Part shown: positions 32,707 through 41,676 of the stretch, in pieces
Position numbering within the stretch: position 1 is the stretch's first letter
Layout: each line of letters starts with the position of its first letter
Source: Puia dinghuensis
GTDB lineage: Bacteria > Bacteroidota > Bacteroidia > Chitinophagales > Chitinophagaceae
Reading direction: 5' to 3'
DNA: 64,000 nucleotides
Assembly: GCF_014642875.1 (NCBI RefSeq)
Contig: NZ_BMJC01000006.1
Span: 1-64,000 of the forward strand
Translations under genes and position numbers: made by a program
Notes under the pieces: generated by a model
What the model was told of the DNA's origin: nothing
Seen by the model: only the letters and a program-made list of their open reading frames with translations
Database searches by the model: none

Positions 32707-35070
32707 TCAGAACAAAACCGGCCTCTTTTCTTCCACACTGTAATACCCGTAACCTGTTTTGGTGCTGAATCCGTATCCGTACAAATAACCGAAGCCCGAA
32801 GTGGCAATGCCTCTCCTCTTGATCCCATTAAACACTATGTTCACATTTTTCAGGGTTTGCATTTTGATATCTTCATCGAGCAGTAGTAGATTCTCTTTGG
32901 GCGTAACGCCATGCCGGACTACAAACAGGGTGATATCGGCAAATCTGGCAATAGTAAAGGCATCGGGCACCGGGTTCACCGGCACGGAATCAATTATTAC
33001 GATGTCGAAATGATCTTGCAACTCCTTCATCAGTATATTGAAAGGGTTACTCATCAATAATTCTGAAGGATTGTCCGGCGTCTTGCCCGAAGGAAAGACA
33101 AACAGGTTGTCATAAAAAGTCGCTCGATCAACGGAAGAAGCCCACATGGCCCGGACATCGGGACAGTTTAAAATGCCGCTTAATCCGGCGTCTTCCTTCA
33201 GCTGAAAGACCGAACCGAGCTTTGGCTTGTACATATCGGCTTCTACCAGCACCGTTCTCTTCCCGGCGGCGGCAAAAACCACTGCCAGATTGATCGCGAC
33301 AAAACTTTTTCCTTCCTCTGCAATGGAAGAGGTGACCATGACGGTCTTCCCCTTTCTTTTTGCCAATTCCGATGCAACCGACCCGCGAAGGTTTCTGAAT
33401 TGTTCTGTAATAAAGGTCCTTTCACCCTTTTCGATCACCAAGAGTTTCTTTGATGTTTCGTACCCCAATTCCCCGATGATCGGGAGCACGGTGGACTCTT
33501 CTATCGTGCGCCTGAACAGCACCTTATTTCCAAGAAACTCCCTGGCGCTTATCGCAACCGAGATAAGCGGGATGGGAAGGACCAGCGCGATCATATAGGC
33601 CATCCACGGTTTGGGGCTTACGGGTTGTATCGATGATTGCGCCTTATCGATGATCCTGCTGTCCGATACGCCAGCACTGAATGCCAGGGTTGCTTCTTCC
33701 TTTTTCTGAAGCAGGAAACTGTAAATGCTATTCTCTATATTATGCTGCCTGCTGATCTCTGCCAATTGTCGTTCTTTCTCAGGCAGCGTATTCAGCAAAG
33801 AATTATATTGTGAACTCCTTGAAACGAGCTTGTTCCTTGCAGCCTGAATGCTGTTCCGTTGATTCCTCACATTTTCGAGTATGCTTGGTTTGATCTTGGC
33901 GATCTCATTCTTTACCGATAACAGGATCGGGCTATTCTCGGCCGTCGTCTTCTTCAATTTGTCATATTGAATTTCAGAATCATATAATTTCTCCAACAAT
34001 TGCGAGAGCATTGGGTCCTTGATCCCAAGGGTTGTCGGTACAAGACCGGGCTGGTCCTGTTTGGATCGAATATATGATTCTATCTGGTCCAGCACCGAAA
34101 GCTGTACGTCCATCTCACTCATCTTTTGATCGTTTTCGCTTACGTTCTGCAAATACTGGTTGCTCTGCTGGCTAACGTCGACAATGCCGTTCTCCGTTCG
34201 GAATTTTTGCACATTCGATTCGACATCGTCCAATTGTTTGCTGACCAGTTGCAACCTCTTTTCGACGAAATCCAGCGTGTTTGCGGCCGTCGAATTTTTA
34301 TCGTTTGCGGCCGCCTGTTCGTAACAATCGATCAATTCATTCAGAATAGCTTCTCCGCGCAGGGGGATTGCGTCTTTATAGCTGATGTTGATAACAGTGG
34401 ATAATTTGCTCGAAGGAGAGACCTCGATGCCATTTTGCAGTTGGTTGATCATTTTCGGCAAATTGACCAGGGAAAAGAAAAACGATCTTCCCGTATCGAC
34501 CGAAGCGCCAAGTGGGTTCTTCGAGAAGCGGATCTTACCCCAGGGGGAAACGACCCACTGGTCCAACGGGTAAGCAGCGTCCTTTGTAGCGACGGTTTGA
34601 GTCTGGCCATTATACCGGAATTTTACCCGGCTTACCTCCCACGGCAGATCTTCGGGTTTTTCCAGTTCGACCCTGACGGGGCTTGTAAGATAAGCGGATC
34701 GATAAGAAAATCCCGATCTTTCCTCGACCGGCGCATACAGATCCAAACGGGTAACGATCGGGTAAATGATGGATCTTGACCGAATCACTTCGATCTCGTT
34801 TTCGATGATCTTCTTTTCGCCGAAGAGATTGAGGGCATCTTCGACCTTTGAATCATCAAGCCCTTTTTTTTCATCTTTTACCAGTATCGACGCGGTCACT
34901 TCATACAAAGGCGTTTTATATCTCAGATAGATAAACCCTACGATCAGTGCGAAAAGCACCGCCGCGAGAAACAGGGGCCAATAAGGCAGGTATCGAAAAA
35001 GGGCTTGCTGCAAAAGGTCGGTTTCCTTTTTTTCGATGTAAGCACTTTTGGAAAGTTTCATTCTGTTCAT
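32707..35070 (-). CDS. polysaccharide tyrosine autokinase (Wzc-like)
   Basis: A 787-residue inner-membrane protein with a Wzz domain (residues 20-110), a long coiled-coil (ESNVQKFRTENGIVDVSQQ to EKERQLAEISRQHN), a second membrane helix near residue 500, and a C-terminal BY-kinase. The kinase has the Walker A segment VTSSIAEEGKSFVAINLA, the A' segment VLVEADMYKPKLG (Glu where Asp is usual) and the Walker B segment FDIVIIDSVPVN. The tail is Tyr-rich (YLYGYGFSTKTGYGYYSVEE), as needed for autophosphorylation. It controls chain length and export with Wza and Wzy. Its start overlaps the wza stop (ATGA), so it is the second gene of the operon. Confidence 0.93.
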   Translation of the reverse strand: MNRMKLSKSAYIEKKETDLLQQALFRYLPYWPLFLAAVLFALIVGFIYLRYKTPLYEVTASILVKDEKKGLDDSKVEDALNLFGEKKIIENEIEVIRSRSIIYPIVTRLDLYAPVEERSGFSYRSAYLTSPVRVELEKPEDLPWEVSRVKFRYNGQTQTVATKDAAYPLDQWVVSPWGKIRFSKNPLGASVDTGRSFFFSLVNLPKMINQLQNGIEVSPSSKLSTVINISYKDAIPLRGEAILNELIDCYEQAAANDKNSTAANTLDFVEKRLQLVSKQLDDVESNVQKFRTENGIVDVSQQSNQYLQNVSENDQKMSEMDVQLSVLDQIESYIRSKQDQPGLVPTTLGIKDPMLSQLLEKLYDSEIQYDKLKKTTAENSPILLSVKNEIAKIKPSILENVRNQRNSIQAARNKLVSRSSQYNSLLNTLPEKERQLAEISRQHNIENSIYSFLLQKKEEATLAFSAGVSDSRIIDKAQSSIQPVSPKPWMAYMIALVLPIPLISVAISAREFLGNKVLFRRTIEESTVLPIIGELGYETSKKLLVIEKGERTFITEQFRNLRGSVASELAKRKGKTVMVTSSIAEEGKSFVAINLAVVFAAAGKRTVLVEADMYKPKLGSVFQLKEDAGLSGILNCPDVRAMWASSVDRATFYDNLFVFPSGKTPDNPSELLMSNPFNILMKELQDHFDIVIIDSVPVNPVPDAFTIARFADITLFVVRHGVTPKENLLLLDEDIKMQTLKNVNIVFNGIKRRGIATSGFGYLYGYGFSTKTGYGYYSVEEKRPVLF

Positions 35071-35867
35071 AGTTGCTTATTTACGGCGAGACTGGCTACA
35101 ACCACCAGGAAAGACAAGGCTGCAAATGCCACAGGCAATAGCTGTCTTGTATTGTTAACACTCCTCGCTTTATCCTTATTCGGCTGAACATATATAACAT
35201 CATTTGGTTCCAGGTTGTAAAATTGGGAGCTGAGAATGTCCGTTGCGTTAAGGTCGATATGCTGAACAATCTTTTTTCCACCCTTTTCCCGGATCAATAA
35301 TACATTGTCGCGCCTGCCGTAAATGGTCAAATCGCCCGCAAAACCCAATGCTTCAAGGATGTTTATTTGCTCACTTGGGACGGAGATAACACCCGGATGC
35401 CCCACTTCGCCAAGGACCGTGACTTTGAAATTGGTGATACGTATCGAGACGATGGGGTCCACAAGGAGCTTTTTATCGGACAATATTTTTGCGATATTGT
35501 CGCTTAACTGTCTTGTAGACAAACCTTCCGCATGCACCGTTCCGATCACGGGGAAAAGAATATCGCCTTTTTCATTTACCAGATAGCCGACTAATTGTGA
35601 AGTTGCTCCGAGTACCGTGGAGGACGCGGTTGGAAGTAAATTTGGAGCATTGAATACCGACGAAGCCTCCGGGTTCAAACTGCTTACCGAAATACTTAAA
35701 ATATCGTTTTTATGGATCAATGGAATGGCGGGTGGAACAGATGTTATTTCACCATCCCGCAGATCATTGAAATAGGTTGTCTTTCGCATGTCGACGCATG
35801 AAGAAAGCATGATCGATAATGAAACAATAACCGAACTAATGTTAGGGCCTAGGTCATGTATACGCAT
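35067..35867 (-). CDS. polysaccharide export outer-membrane protein (Wza-like)
   Basis: A 266-residue lipoprotein that probably forms the outer-membrane export pore. A lipobox (SIMLSSC) puts Cys24 at the mature N terminus. The PES/SLBB parts follow: NDILSISVSSLNPEAS and GYLVNEKGDILFPVIGTVHAEGLSTRQLSDNIAKIL, then VTVLGEVGHPGVISVPSEQINILEALGFAGDLTIYGRRDNVLLIRE. The C-terminal hydrophobic segment (LLPVAFAALSFLVVVASLAV) matches the helix of the Wza barrel. It is the first gene of the EPS operon, and its 5' region carries an 8-bp inverted repeat. Confidence 0.92.
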   Translation of the reverse strand: MRIHDLGPNISSVIVSLSIMLSSCVDMRKTTYFNDLRDGEITSVPPAIPLIHKNDILSISVSSLNPEASSVFNAPNLLPTASSTVLGATSQLVGYLVNEKGDILFPVIGTVHAEGLSTRQLSDNIAKILSDKKLLVDPIVSIRITNFKVTVLGEVGHPGVISVPSEQINILEALGFAGDLTIYGRRDNVLLIREKGGKKIVQHIDLNATDILSSQFYNLEPNDVIYVQPNKDKARSVNNTRQLLPVAFAALSFLVVVASLAVNKQL

Positions 35868-36211
35868 AAGGATGCTATGGTGTTACTTAAACTTATTTAG
35901 ATTTAATTAAGTAATAGGATAGTCAACAAATGAAAGGAAAGAGAGTCAGGCTTTTAAGTGAAATTGGCTATTGCAATCGAAGCGGGAAAATCTTAAGGAC
36001 AAACGACCAATCCATGAGCCATGACATGAATTACTTTTGTTATAAAATGGCCTTTGGATCCTTAAGATTCGTTAAAGAAAACCCAATTAGCGTGCCAAGG
36101 ACATTTCTACAGGATAACACGTAACGAAGCAACCCGCCCTTTGAGGTCTCGCCACCACATAAATGTAGATTTTGTTCCACAATATATATTTTTGTATAAC
36201 TTAAAAGAAAC
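35868..36211. other. intergenic region between the EPS operon and the RCC1/hydrolase gene
   Basis: About 340 bases with no convincing gene. The 64-codon frame at 35930 is very basic and Cys/Ser-rich and lacks protein-like character. I see an inverted repeat, TTACTTAA (35883-35890) with TTAAGTAA (35907-35914), 16 bases apart and upstream of wza. A -7-like TATTTTTG lies at 36187-36194 in front of the gene at 36212. No exact TAnnTTTG was found on the minus strand for the EPS operon. Confidence 0.6.
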
Positions 36212-38224
36212 ATGAAACAAATTCTTCTTCTCCTTCTCTTCCCGCTCGCGCTACATGCACAGAAGTACCAGGTTTATCCCGGGGAATACGATAATTGGGT
36301 ACGCCATCCGAAAAGCAAACGGGTGTATGATATTGTTGCCAGCAGCACCGACCCGGTGGCCGGCCTTCCTCCCATTGCCGACGGCGATGGCAAGGGCTCC
36401 GCGTCGCTGCACACGGCCGGATTCATTGGTGTTGACGGGTACGCGTATGTGTGGGGGGTAAATTTCTGTAACATCTCCGGACTCGGGTTAAAGGCGGAAT
36501 CGATCGGGGCGACGAAAACGGCTATCTCCAACGCCCGGCAAATCGTTGCTTATGCTAACGGCGGAGGCGGTGCAGTGGAAGGCATGGGATATGGATTCGC
36601 TGTCGTCACCAATGACAATAAGCTGATCTTGTTGGGCAACACCCAGTCGGGATTCAGAGGGGACGGGACCGAAGGCAATGTGGCGGAGCCCGCGCCCTAC
36701 GTGGTAACGGCAATCAGAAAACCTGTAAAAAAAGTCGCGATCGGGTCGTTCGTCTATGTCCTCTACACGGACGGAACGGTCGACAGCTGGGGTGGAACGC
36801 GGCTCAAATACTATCCGACCTATGTCCTGGGCCGCGGAGTCGACAATCCTAACCCGACCCGGCCCGGCGCCATGAAATTCCCGGAGCCAATTGTGGATCT
36901 TGCCGGTGGCGGGTCATTCACCTACTTCAAAGGCAAGAGCGGCGCCATTTACGGGGTTGCCTACAATACCCGGTTTCTCGGCCTCGGCCCGAATGTCGGT
37001 GGGCGGAATACTCCCTTCAATCTTACAAAAACCCTCGGCCTCCCGGGCAACCCGGTGCAGTTGACCGTCGGTACTCAGGCAACTTATGCCCTGATGTCAA
37101 ACGGTGATGCATACGCGTGGGGAGACAATACGCAGGCCGCGATCGGGAACGGCAAGGAAGCGAAATTCGACAATTTCGTCGCACCGTGGGGCGGCGGCGG
37201 ACTTTGGGTTGACAAGCCCCTTAAGATCAATCCCGCCGGGGTGTCCTTCGTGAAGCTGTTCGCAGACATCGGCGATGCCTTCTATGCTTTCGCAGAAGAT
37301 AGCAAGGGCAATCTTTGGGTATGGGGCCGGAACAAGGGTTTCGTCCTCTGGAACGGAAAGGGCTCACCTGATGCTACTATCCGGGCAAACCAGCCGAATA
37401 AATGGGACGTTCTTGCCCCGATGAAGATCGCCGGCTTTGACGGCAACAGCAATAGCGTTTCCCTTCAAGGGCAAACACTGGACACGCTGGTCGACGTGGG
37501 TGGCTATAAACTGCATTTTGTTATTTTCCAAGGCAAAGGCATCCCGATACTTTTTGATGCGGGTGGTGGGGAAGATGCTACCAGCTGGAATAAGATCATC
37601 CGGCCTATTGCCGAGCGCACGGCAACTACCTTAATTACTTATGACAGAGCGGGGTTCGGCAAAAGCACGTTCAACAACACCAGGCATGGGATCGCAGATG
37701 GAGTGATCGGCCTGGAAACCGGGCTGAAAAAATTAGGTTACACCGGTGATATTATGCTGGTTGCCCACTCCCAGGGCGGGCTATACGCACAGCTCTACGC
37801 CTCCCGGCACCCGGACGAGGTGAAAGCGGCCGTACTCATCGACGCTACAACGACCTGCTTCTACAATGAAAAAAGGCTCGCCGCAACGCAACAGATGATC
37901 GACCAAGGAAACACGGACGAGGTAAAAGCATCGCATCCCGGCACTTACTACCAGGGGGCGGATTTTAGTAATAATATTGTATTGGTGAGCGAATTCGCCT
38001 TTCCAAACACGATCCCGGTGACAGACCTTGTTGCAGACCATCCCCCCTTCCAGGATAGTGCAGACATCAATGACTGGAAACGCTGTCACCAGGAATTCGC
38101 CGCGGCGTCATCCAACCGCACCGGTATCCTGGCCACCGGTTGCGGACATTTAATATTCAATGACAATCCTGCCCTGGTGATCAACGCCATTGTAAAAGAT
38201 TATAGAGAGGTGATGCGCAGGTAG
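36212..38224 (+). CDS. secreted RCC1-repeat/alpha-beta-hydrolase fusion
   Basis: A 670-residue protein with a signal peptide (MKQILLLLLFPLALHAQ). Residues 40-395 resemble RCC1-type beta-propeller repeats (GVDGYAYVWGVNF, TDGTVDSWGG, SNGDAYAWGDNTQ, KGNLWVWGRNKG). Residues 425-660 form an alpha/beta hydrolase: IPILFDAGGGEDATSWNKII, then TYDRAGFGKS, the nucleophile elbow AHSQGG with Ser520, and near the end CGHLIFNDNP with the catalytic His. It is a rare domain combination, with a possible esterase or lipase activity in the periplasm or outside. A -7-like TATTTTTG at 36187-36194 suggests its own promoter. Neither substrate nor partner is evident. Confidence 0.82.
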   Translation: MKQILLLLLFPLALHAQKYQVYPGEYDNWVRHPKSKRVYDIVASSTDPVAGLPPIADGDGKGSASLHTAGFIGVDGYAYVWGVNFCNISGLGLKAESIGATKTAISNARQIVAYANGGGGAVEGMGYGFAVVTNDNKLILLGNTQSGFRGDGTEGNVAEPAPYVVTAIRKPVKKVAIGSFVYVLYTDGTVDSWGGTRLKYYPTYVLGRGVDNPNPTRPGAMKFPEPIVDLAGGGSFTYFKGKSGAIYGVAYNTRFLGLGPNVGGRNTPFNLTKTLGLPGNPVQLTVGTQATYALMSNGDAYAWGDNTQAAIGNGKEAKFDNFVAPWGGGGLWVDKPLKINPAGVSFVKLFADIGDAFYAFAEDSKGNLWVWGRNKGFVLWNGKGSPDATIRANQPNKWDVLAPMKIAGFDGNSNSVSLQGQTLDTLVDVGGYKLHFVIFQGKGIPILFDAGGGEDATSWNKIIRPIAERTATTLITYDRAGFGKSTFNNTRHGIADGVIGLETGLKKLGYTGDIMLVAHSQGGLYAQLYASRHPDEVKAAVLIDATTTCFYNEKRLAATQQMIDQGNTDEVKASHPGTYYQGADFSNNIVLVSEFAFPNTIPVTDLVADHPPFQDSADINDWKRCHQEFAAASSNRTGILATGCGHLIFNDNPALVINAIVKDYREVMRR

Positions 38225-38299
38225 GGCTTACGAGGGCCAGGATGATGTGTTGCGCTGAATTGTCTGCGAATTTTATTATTTTAGTTCCCAAAAACCGCT

Positions 38300-38881
38300 G
38301 TGCTCGAAGTATTTAAGAACTATTTGGACAGCAAAATATCTCTTACGGAAGAACAGCACGAGTGGATCTCCTCCAAATGCGTGGTGAAAAAATTACGCAA
38401 AAAACAGTATTTGTTACAAGAGGGCGACATTTGGAAAAATCATGCCTTTGTCTCAAAAGGATTGGTAAGAACCTACTCTGTTGACGAAAAGGGAGATGAG
38501 CATGTGATCGCATTTGCGATGGAGAACTGGTGGACCGGCGACAGGGAATCCCTGCTATCCGGCCAGCCCTCGCGTTTCAATATCGATGCGATCGAGGATA
38601 GTGAAATAGTTCTCATAGAAAAGCAGAAGTTTGAGACTATCTGCAAGGAGATACCGGCTTTCAATGACATGCAAAATGCTATTATCGACCGCAGTTTTGT
38701 TGCGTCGCAAAAGCGCATTCACGATGCGATCAGCACTCCGGCCGAAGAGAAATATGCGAATTTCATTCAGCGGTATCCTGCATTTGCCACCAGGGTACCT
38801 CAAAGCATGATTGCTTCCTATCTTGGCATTACACGCGAAACACTAAGCCGGATCAGGCACAAATCGGGAAAAAAATCCTGA
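38300..38881 (+). CDS. Crp/Fnr-like regulator
   Basis: A 193-residue protein from a GTG start with a cyclic-nucleotide-binding-like domain (residues 30-120: YLLQEGDIWKNHAFVSKGLVRTYSVDEKGDEHVIAF) and a C-terminal helix-turn-helix (MIASYLGITRETLSRIRH). Effector residues typical of cAMP binding are not obvious. Bacteroidota Crp-like proteins of this 'Crp/Fnr' group usually respond to unknown signals. It is closely related in sequence to the regulator at 42511, sharing 'QYLLQEGD.WK.HAF', 'NWW.GDRESL', 'EIPAFN.M', 'DRSF' and 'GITRETLSR'. It converges with the epoxide hydrolase gene and has its own leader. Confidence 0.85.
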   Translation: MLEVFKNYLDSKISLTEEQHEWISSKCVVKKLRKKQYLLQEGDIWKNHAFVSKGLVRTYSVDEKGDEHVIAFAMENWWTGDRESLLSGQPSRFNIDAIEDSEIVLIEKQKFETICKEIPAFNDMQNAIIDRSFVASQKRIHDAISTPAEEKYANFIQRYPAFATRVPQSMIASYLGITRETLSRIRHKSGKKS

Positions 38882-38894
38882 ATTTGAATTGACA

Positions 38895-40148
38895 TCACCG
38901 GTAAGGTCGGAACACCTCACGGATATCCCGGACGAATAGTTCAGGTTGTTCCATCGCAGCAAAATGTCCGCCTCGTGGCATATCAGTGAATCGAACAACA
39001 TTATAGCCTCGCCTTGCGGTTTCTATGGGTGGACGGGTAACGGGCATATCCCCCGGGTATTTGGAAATGGATGTAGGCGTATTTACATAACCCGGCCATG
39101 TGCTGGCATTAAGCTCGGATAGCGCCCCCCGGTAATACCAAAAGCTCCCATCGATACCGCCAGGATTTACTATATAAAGCATGATGTCCGTCAGCAACCG
39201 GTCTTTGCTGATCACAGAATCGAGATTCCCATGATGATCTGCCCATGCCCAGAATTTTTCCGCTATCCAGCCTGCGGTGCCCAATGGGCTGTCGTCCAAA
39301 GCAACGGCCGCCATCATGGGTTTATCGGCCTGAAGGCGCCAATAGTCGAACCCGCCAATCCGCCATGCATTGATGGTTGCGAAGTACTTTCGTTCTGCCT
39401 CGGATTGCTCACTCTCCGGTACGGTTATCCCTGGAAAGAAATTCAAATGAATAGCCTTAACATCATCGGGGAAAAAATAACCTAATCGTACTGTAACACC
39501 GGCGCCCCAGTCACCCCCTTGCGCCACGAATTGTTTGTAGCCAATCACCTCTGTTACGAGCTTATGCCAAAGCTTTGCCGTCGTATTCGCATTTACGGGC
39601 CTGGACGGAAGGGAAGAAAACCCAAACCCTGGAAGCGCCGGTATTATCAGGGTGAAAGCATCCTCACTCTTTCCGCCATACCTGGACGGGTGCGTAAGTG
39701 GGCCGATGACATTGAAAAATTCGAATGTCGAACCAGGCCACCCATGGGTGAGTACCAGCGGCAAAGGATTTTTTCCTTCTCCCTTGATATAATAAAACTG
39801 GATATCGAACCCATCCACGTTAGCAATGAATTGAGGATAACTGTTCAATAGCTTTTCCTGTCTCCTCCAATCAAAAGAATCGATCCAATACGTTTGGAGA
39901 TCCTTCAGCCATTTCATGTCCATTCCCGTTTCCCAATTGGAAGCATTGTCCCGGGGCGGCATTTGTCGAGGCAATGTTGCAGCCTTAACCTTTTTCATGA
40001 CGGAATCCAGTTTGGCCTGGGAGATGTGGATCTGGAAACGATGCACCAGATCGGGTCTTGCGAATTCTGCGTCGCCTGAGTTGTTTTGCGCCTGGAGGAA
40101 TCCGGTTGCAAGTACAGACAGTAGTCCAAGAAAAATTCTAATTTTCAT
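38895..40148 (-). CDS. secreted epoxide-hydrolase-family protein
   Basis: A 417-residue alpha/beta hydrolase with a signal peptide (MKIRIFLGLLSVLATGFLQAQ). The N-terminal EHN domain (LVHRFQIHISQAKLDSVMKKV) marks microsomal-type epoxide hydrolases. The catalytic domain has the oxyanion HGWPGS, the nucleophile elbow GGDWGAG with Asp, and a C-terminal MPRGGHFAAMEQP with the catalytic His. It would open epoxides by attack of Asp in the periplasm. Its upstream neighbour on the same strand is an outer-membrane channel for aromatic compounds, 24 bases away, so the two probably act together in uptake and hydrolysis. Confidence 0.86.
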   Translation of the reverse strand: MKIRIFLGLLSVLATGFLQAQNNSGDAEFARPDLVHRFQIHISQAKLDSVMKKVKAATLPRQMPPRDNASNWETGMDMKWLKDLQTYWIDSFDWRRQEKLLNSYPQFIANVDGFDIQFYYIKGEGKNPLPLVLTHGWPGSTFEFFNVIGPLTHPSRYGGKSEDAFTLIIPALPGFGFSSLPSRPVNANTTAKLWHKLVTEVIGYKQFVAQGGDWGAGVTVRLGYFFPDDVKAIHLNFFPGITVPESEQSEAERKYFATINAWRIGGFDYWRLQADKPMMAAVALDDSPLGTAGWIAEKFWAWADHHGNLDSVISKDRLLTDIMLYIVNPGGIDGSFWYYRGALSELNASTWPGYVNTPTSISKYPGDMPVTRPPIETARRGYNVVRFTDMPRGGHFAAMEQPELFVRDIREVFRPYR

Positions 40149-40172
40149 TTTACTATATTATAGGTAAGTAAA

Positions 40173-41111
40173 TTATTTCTCTTTACCAGGAAATGGAATG
40201 GCTATCCGCAAGGTCGGCCTTGTACCTTGCGAAGTGTTTTTAGCGGCTGCTTCGAAAAATACCTTTCCTTCTATTAAAATTCCACCCGGAAGAAAATAAG
40301 CGAGGCCGGGGCCAAAACCCAGTACCCTCTCCTTTGTAGTGGAAAGCTGATACCTATTCTGATAATAATTGTGATCCCCATCATAGCTGTCCTCGGTGAT
40401 CTGCGTGAGATAATACGCAGCGACTTCCAACTTAAAATCCTTCAATAGCGAAACATCGATCGAATAGTTGCCGTTGTAGCAGGCGCCGGGTTTATCCGGC
40501 TTATCAATAATGCGGAAATTATAATTGAATTGGTTCCTTGCGCTGAGGGTGACATTTTTGTTCAGGAACAGCGTAAAAGCATGGTATACCCCGATAGCCC
40601 ATAAATGAGAAGATGCATTTATCGCATAATTGGAATTGTATGATCCAGTGGGAATATTGACATCTGCTTCCAGGCGGTGCCAGAAAACCTTTCCAAACAG
40701 TTTTCTATCACTCCACTGAATAGCTGTTCCCTGAACGATGTCCCCTACTGCATCCGGATTGACTGAAGGAGCCGGCCCGGCTGTATTGGTAGCCGTAATT
40801 CTCACTATCGGCACCAAAACGGTAAACCCCAAATTCCCACCCAAGACCTTCACCGGGGTGAGATAGATAAGCTGGTGCAAGGATAACAGAGAATTTACTT
40901 TAAGCAATGAACCCGTGTTATCCCCATTCGCATTGTAGATCCGGTTCGTCTGGTAGAGTTGAGCATAGCCCTGGTAAACGAATCCGGGCTTGCCGGCAAC
41001 ACCATCGTATATGTTGGCCAACCCAAGGTTTGTCGGGGGGAGTGCAGGAGGCTGTGAATATATATTGGCGCTGATGATCGCACTAAAGAAAATTGTTATT
41101 ATTCTTTTCAT
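40173..41111 (-). CDS. outer-membrane channel of the phenol-degradation (MetA) type
   Basis: About 312 residues from the ATG at 41111 (the frame opens seven codons earlier). A signal peptide (MKRIITIFFSAIISANIYSQ) is followed by a beta-barrel typical of the 'MetA-pathway phenol degradation' transporters: NLGFTVLVPIVRI, WHRLEADVNIPTGSYN, YHAFTLFLNKNVTLSARNQFNYNFR, NRYQLSTTKERVLGFGPGLAYF and an aromatic-rich C terminus. It probably lets hydrophobic substrates across the outer membrane. It is divergent from the SnoaL-like gene and upstream of the epoxide hydrolase in one operon. Confidence 0.82.
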   Translation of the reverse strand: MKRIITIFFSAIISANIYSQPPALPPTNLGLANIYDGVAGKPGFVYQGYAQLYQTNRIYNANGDNTGSLLKVNSLLSLHQLIYLTPVKVLGGNLGFTVLVPIVRITATNTAGPAPSVNPDAVGDIVQGTAIQWSDRKLFGKVFWHRLEADVNIPTGSYNSNYAINASSHLWAIGVYHAFTLFLNKNVTLSARNQFNYNFRIIDKPDKPGACYNGNYSIDVSLLKDFKLEVAAYYLTQITEDSYDGDHNYYQNRYQLSTTKERVLGFGPGLAYFLPGGILIEGKVFFEAAAKNTSQGTRPTLRIAIPFPGKEK

Positions 41112-41253
41112 GCCCCAAATATACCCGCACATCGCAGGACCAAAATTGATCTAAGGCACATAATGTTTTGACATTTGTCACGCTTTTATTTATCAAATAT
41201 CAATGCTGGTGATGGGCAATCATTAGACATTTGCTGTAACAAAAAATCAAACA

Positions 41254-41643
41254 ATGAAAACAGCAAAAGAATTAATGCAAGCTTATCATAGTAATGTCAA
41301 CGACCAAAATCCGGCTGCAGCAGCGTCCCTGTTTGCCGCAGATGGCGCGATCGAACTTCCTTATTTAGCCTCGATAGGTGCGCCCTGGCGGACCGAAGGG
41401 CCGGAAGCCATCAAAAACATGATAGCCGGACTTCTAAAAATGGCCCCGGATTTTAAATTCATCAACATTAAGTACTATATAGAAACCCCTGAGCAGGTGT
41501 TTGCAGAATACGAAGTAGACGGTACGTTTAATGGCAAACCTTATCAACAGCTGTATATGGGTCGCCTGGTAGCTGAGAACGGAAAGATCAAGCTGCTTCG
41601 GGAAGCGATGAATATGTATCCTGTCCTGAAATCACACGATTGA
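41254..41643 (+). CDS. NTF2/SnoaL-like protein
   Basis: A 129-residue protein with a cone-shaped NTF2-like fold: ELMQAYHSNVNDQNPAAAASLFAADGAIELPYLASIGAPW, then GPEAIKNMIAGLLKMAPDFKFINIKYYIETPEQVFAEYEVDGTFNGKPYQQLYMGRLVAENGKIKLLREAMN. The family covers small cyclases, isomerases and unknown ligand-binders, so no reaction can be named. It precedes the isochorismatase-like gene by 33 bases and is probably co-transcribed with it. It is divergent from the outer-membrane channel gene. Confidence 0.83.
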   Translation: MKTAKELMQAYHSNVNDQNPAAAASLFAADGAIELPYLASIGAPWRTEGPEAIKNMIAGLLKMAPDFKFINIKYYIETPEQVFAEYEVDGTFNGKPYQQLYMGRLVAENGKIKLLREAMNMYPVLKSHD

Positions 41644-41676
41644 TAATCTTTATATCACCATCTAATATTTCAAAAA

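Noticed and set aside
35930-36124. A 64-codon plus-strand frame between wza and the RCC1/hydrolase gene.
   Set aside because: No signal, motif, promoter or conserved-looking composition. The region reads as regulatory DNA.
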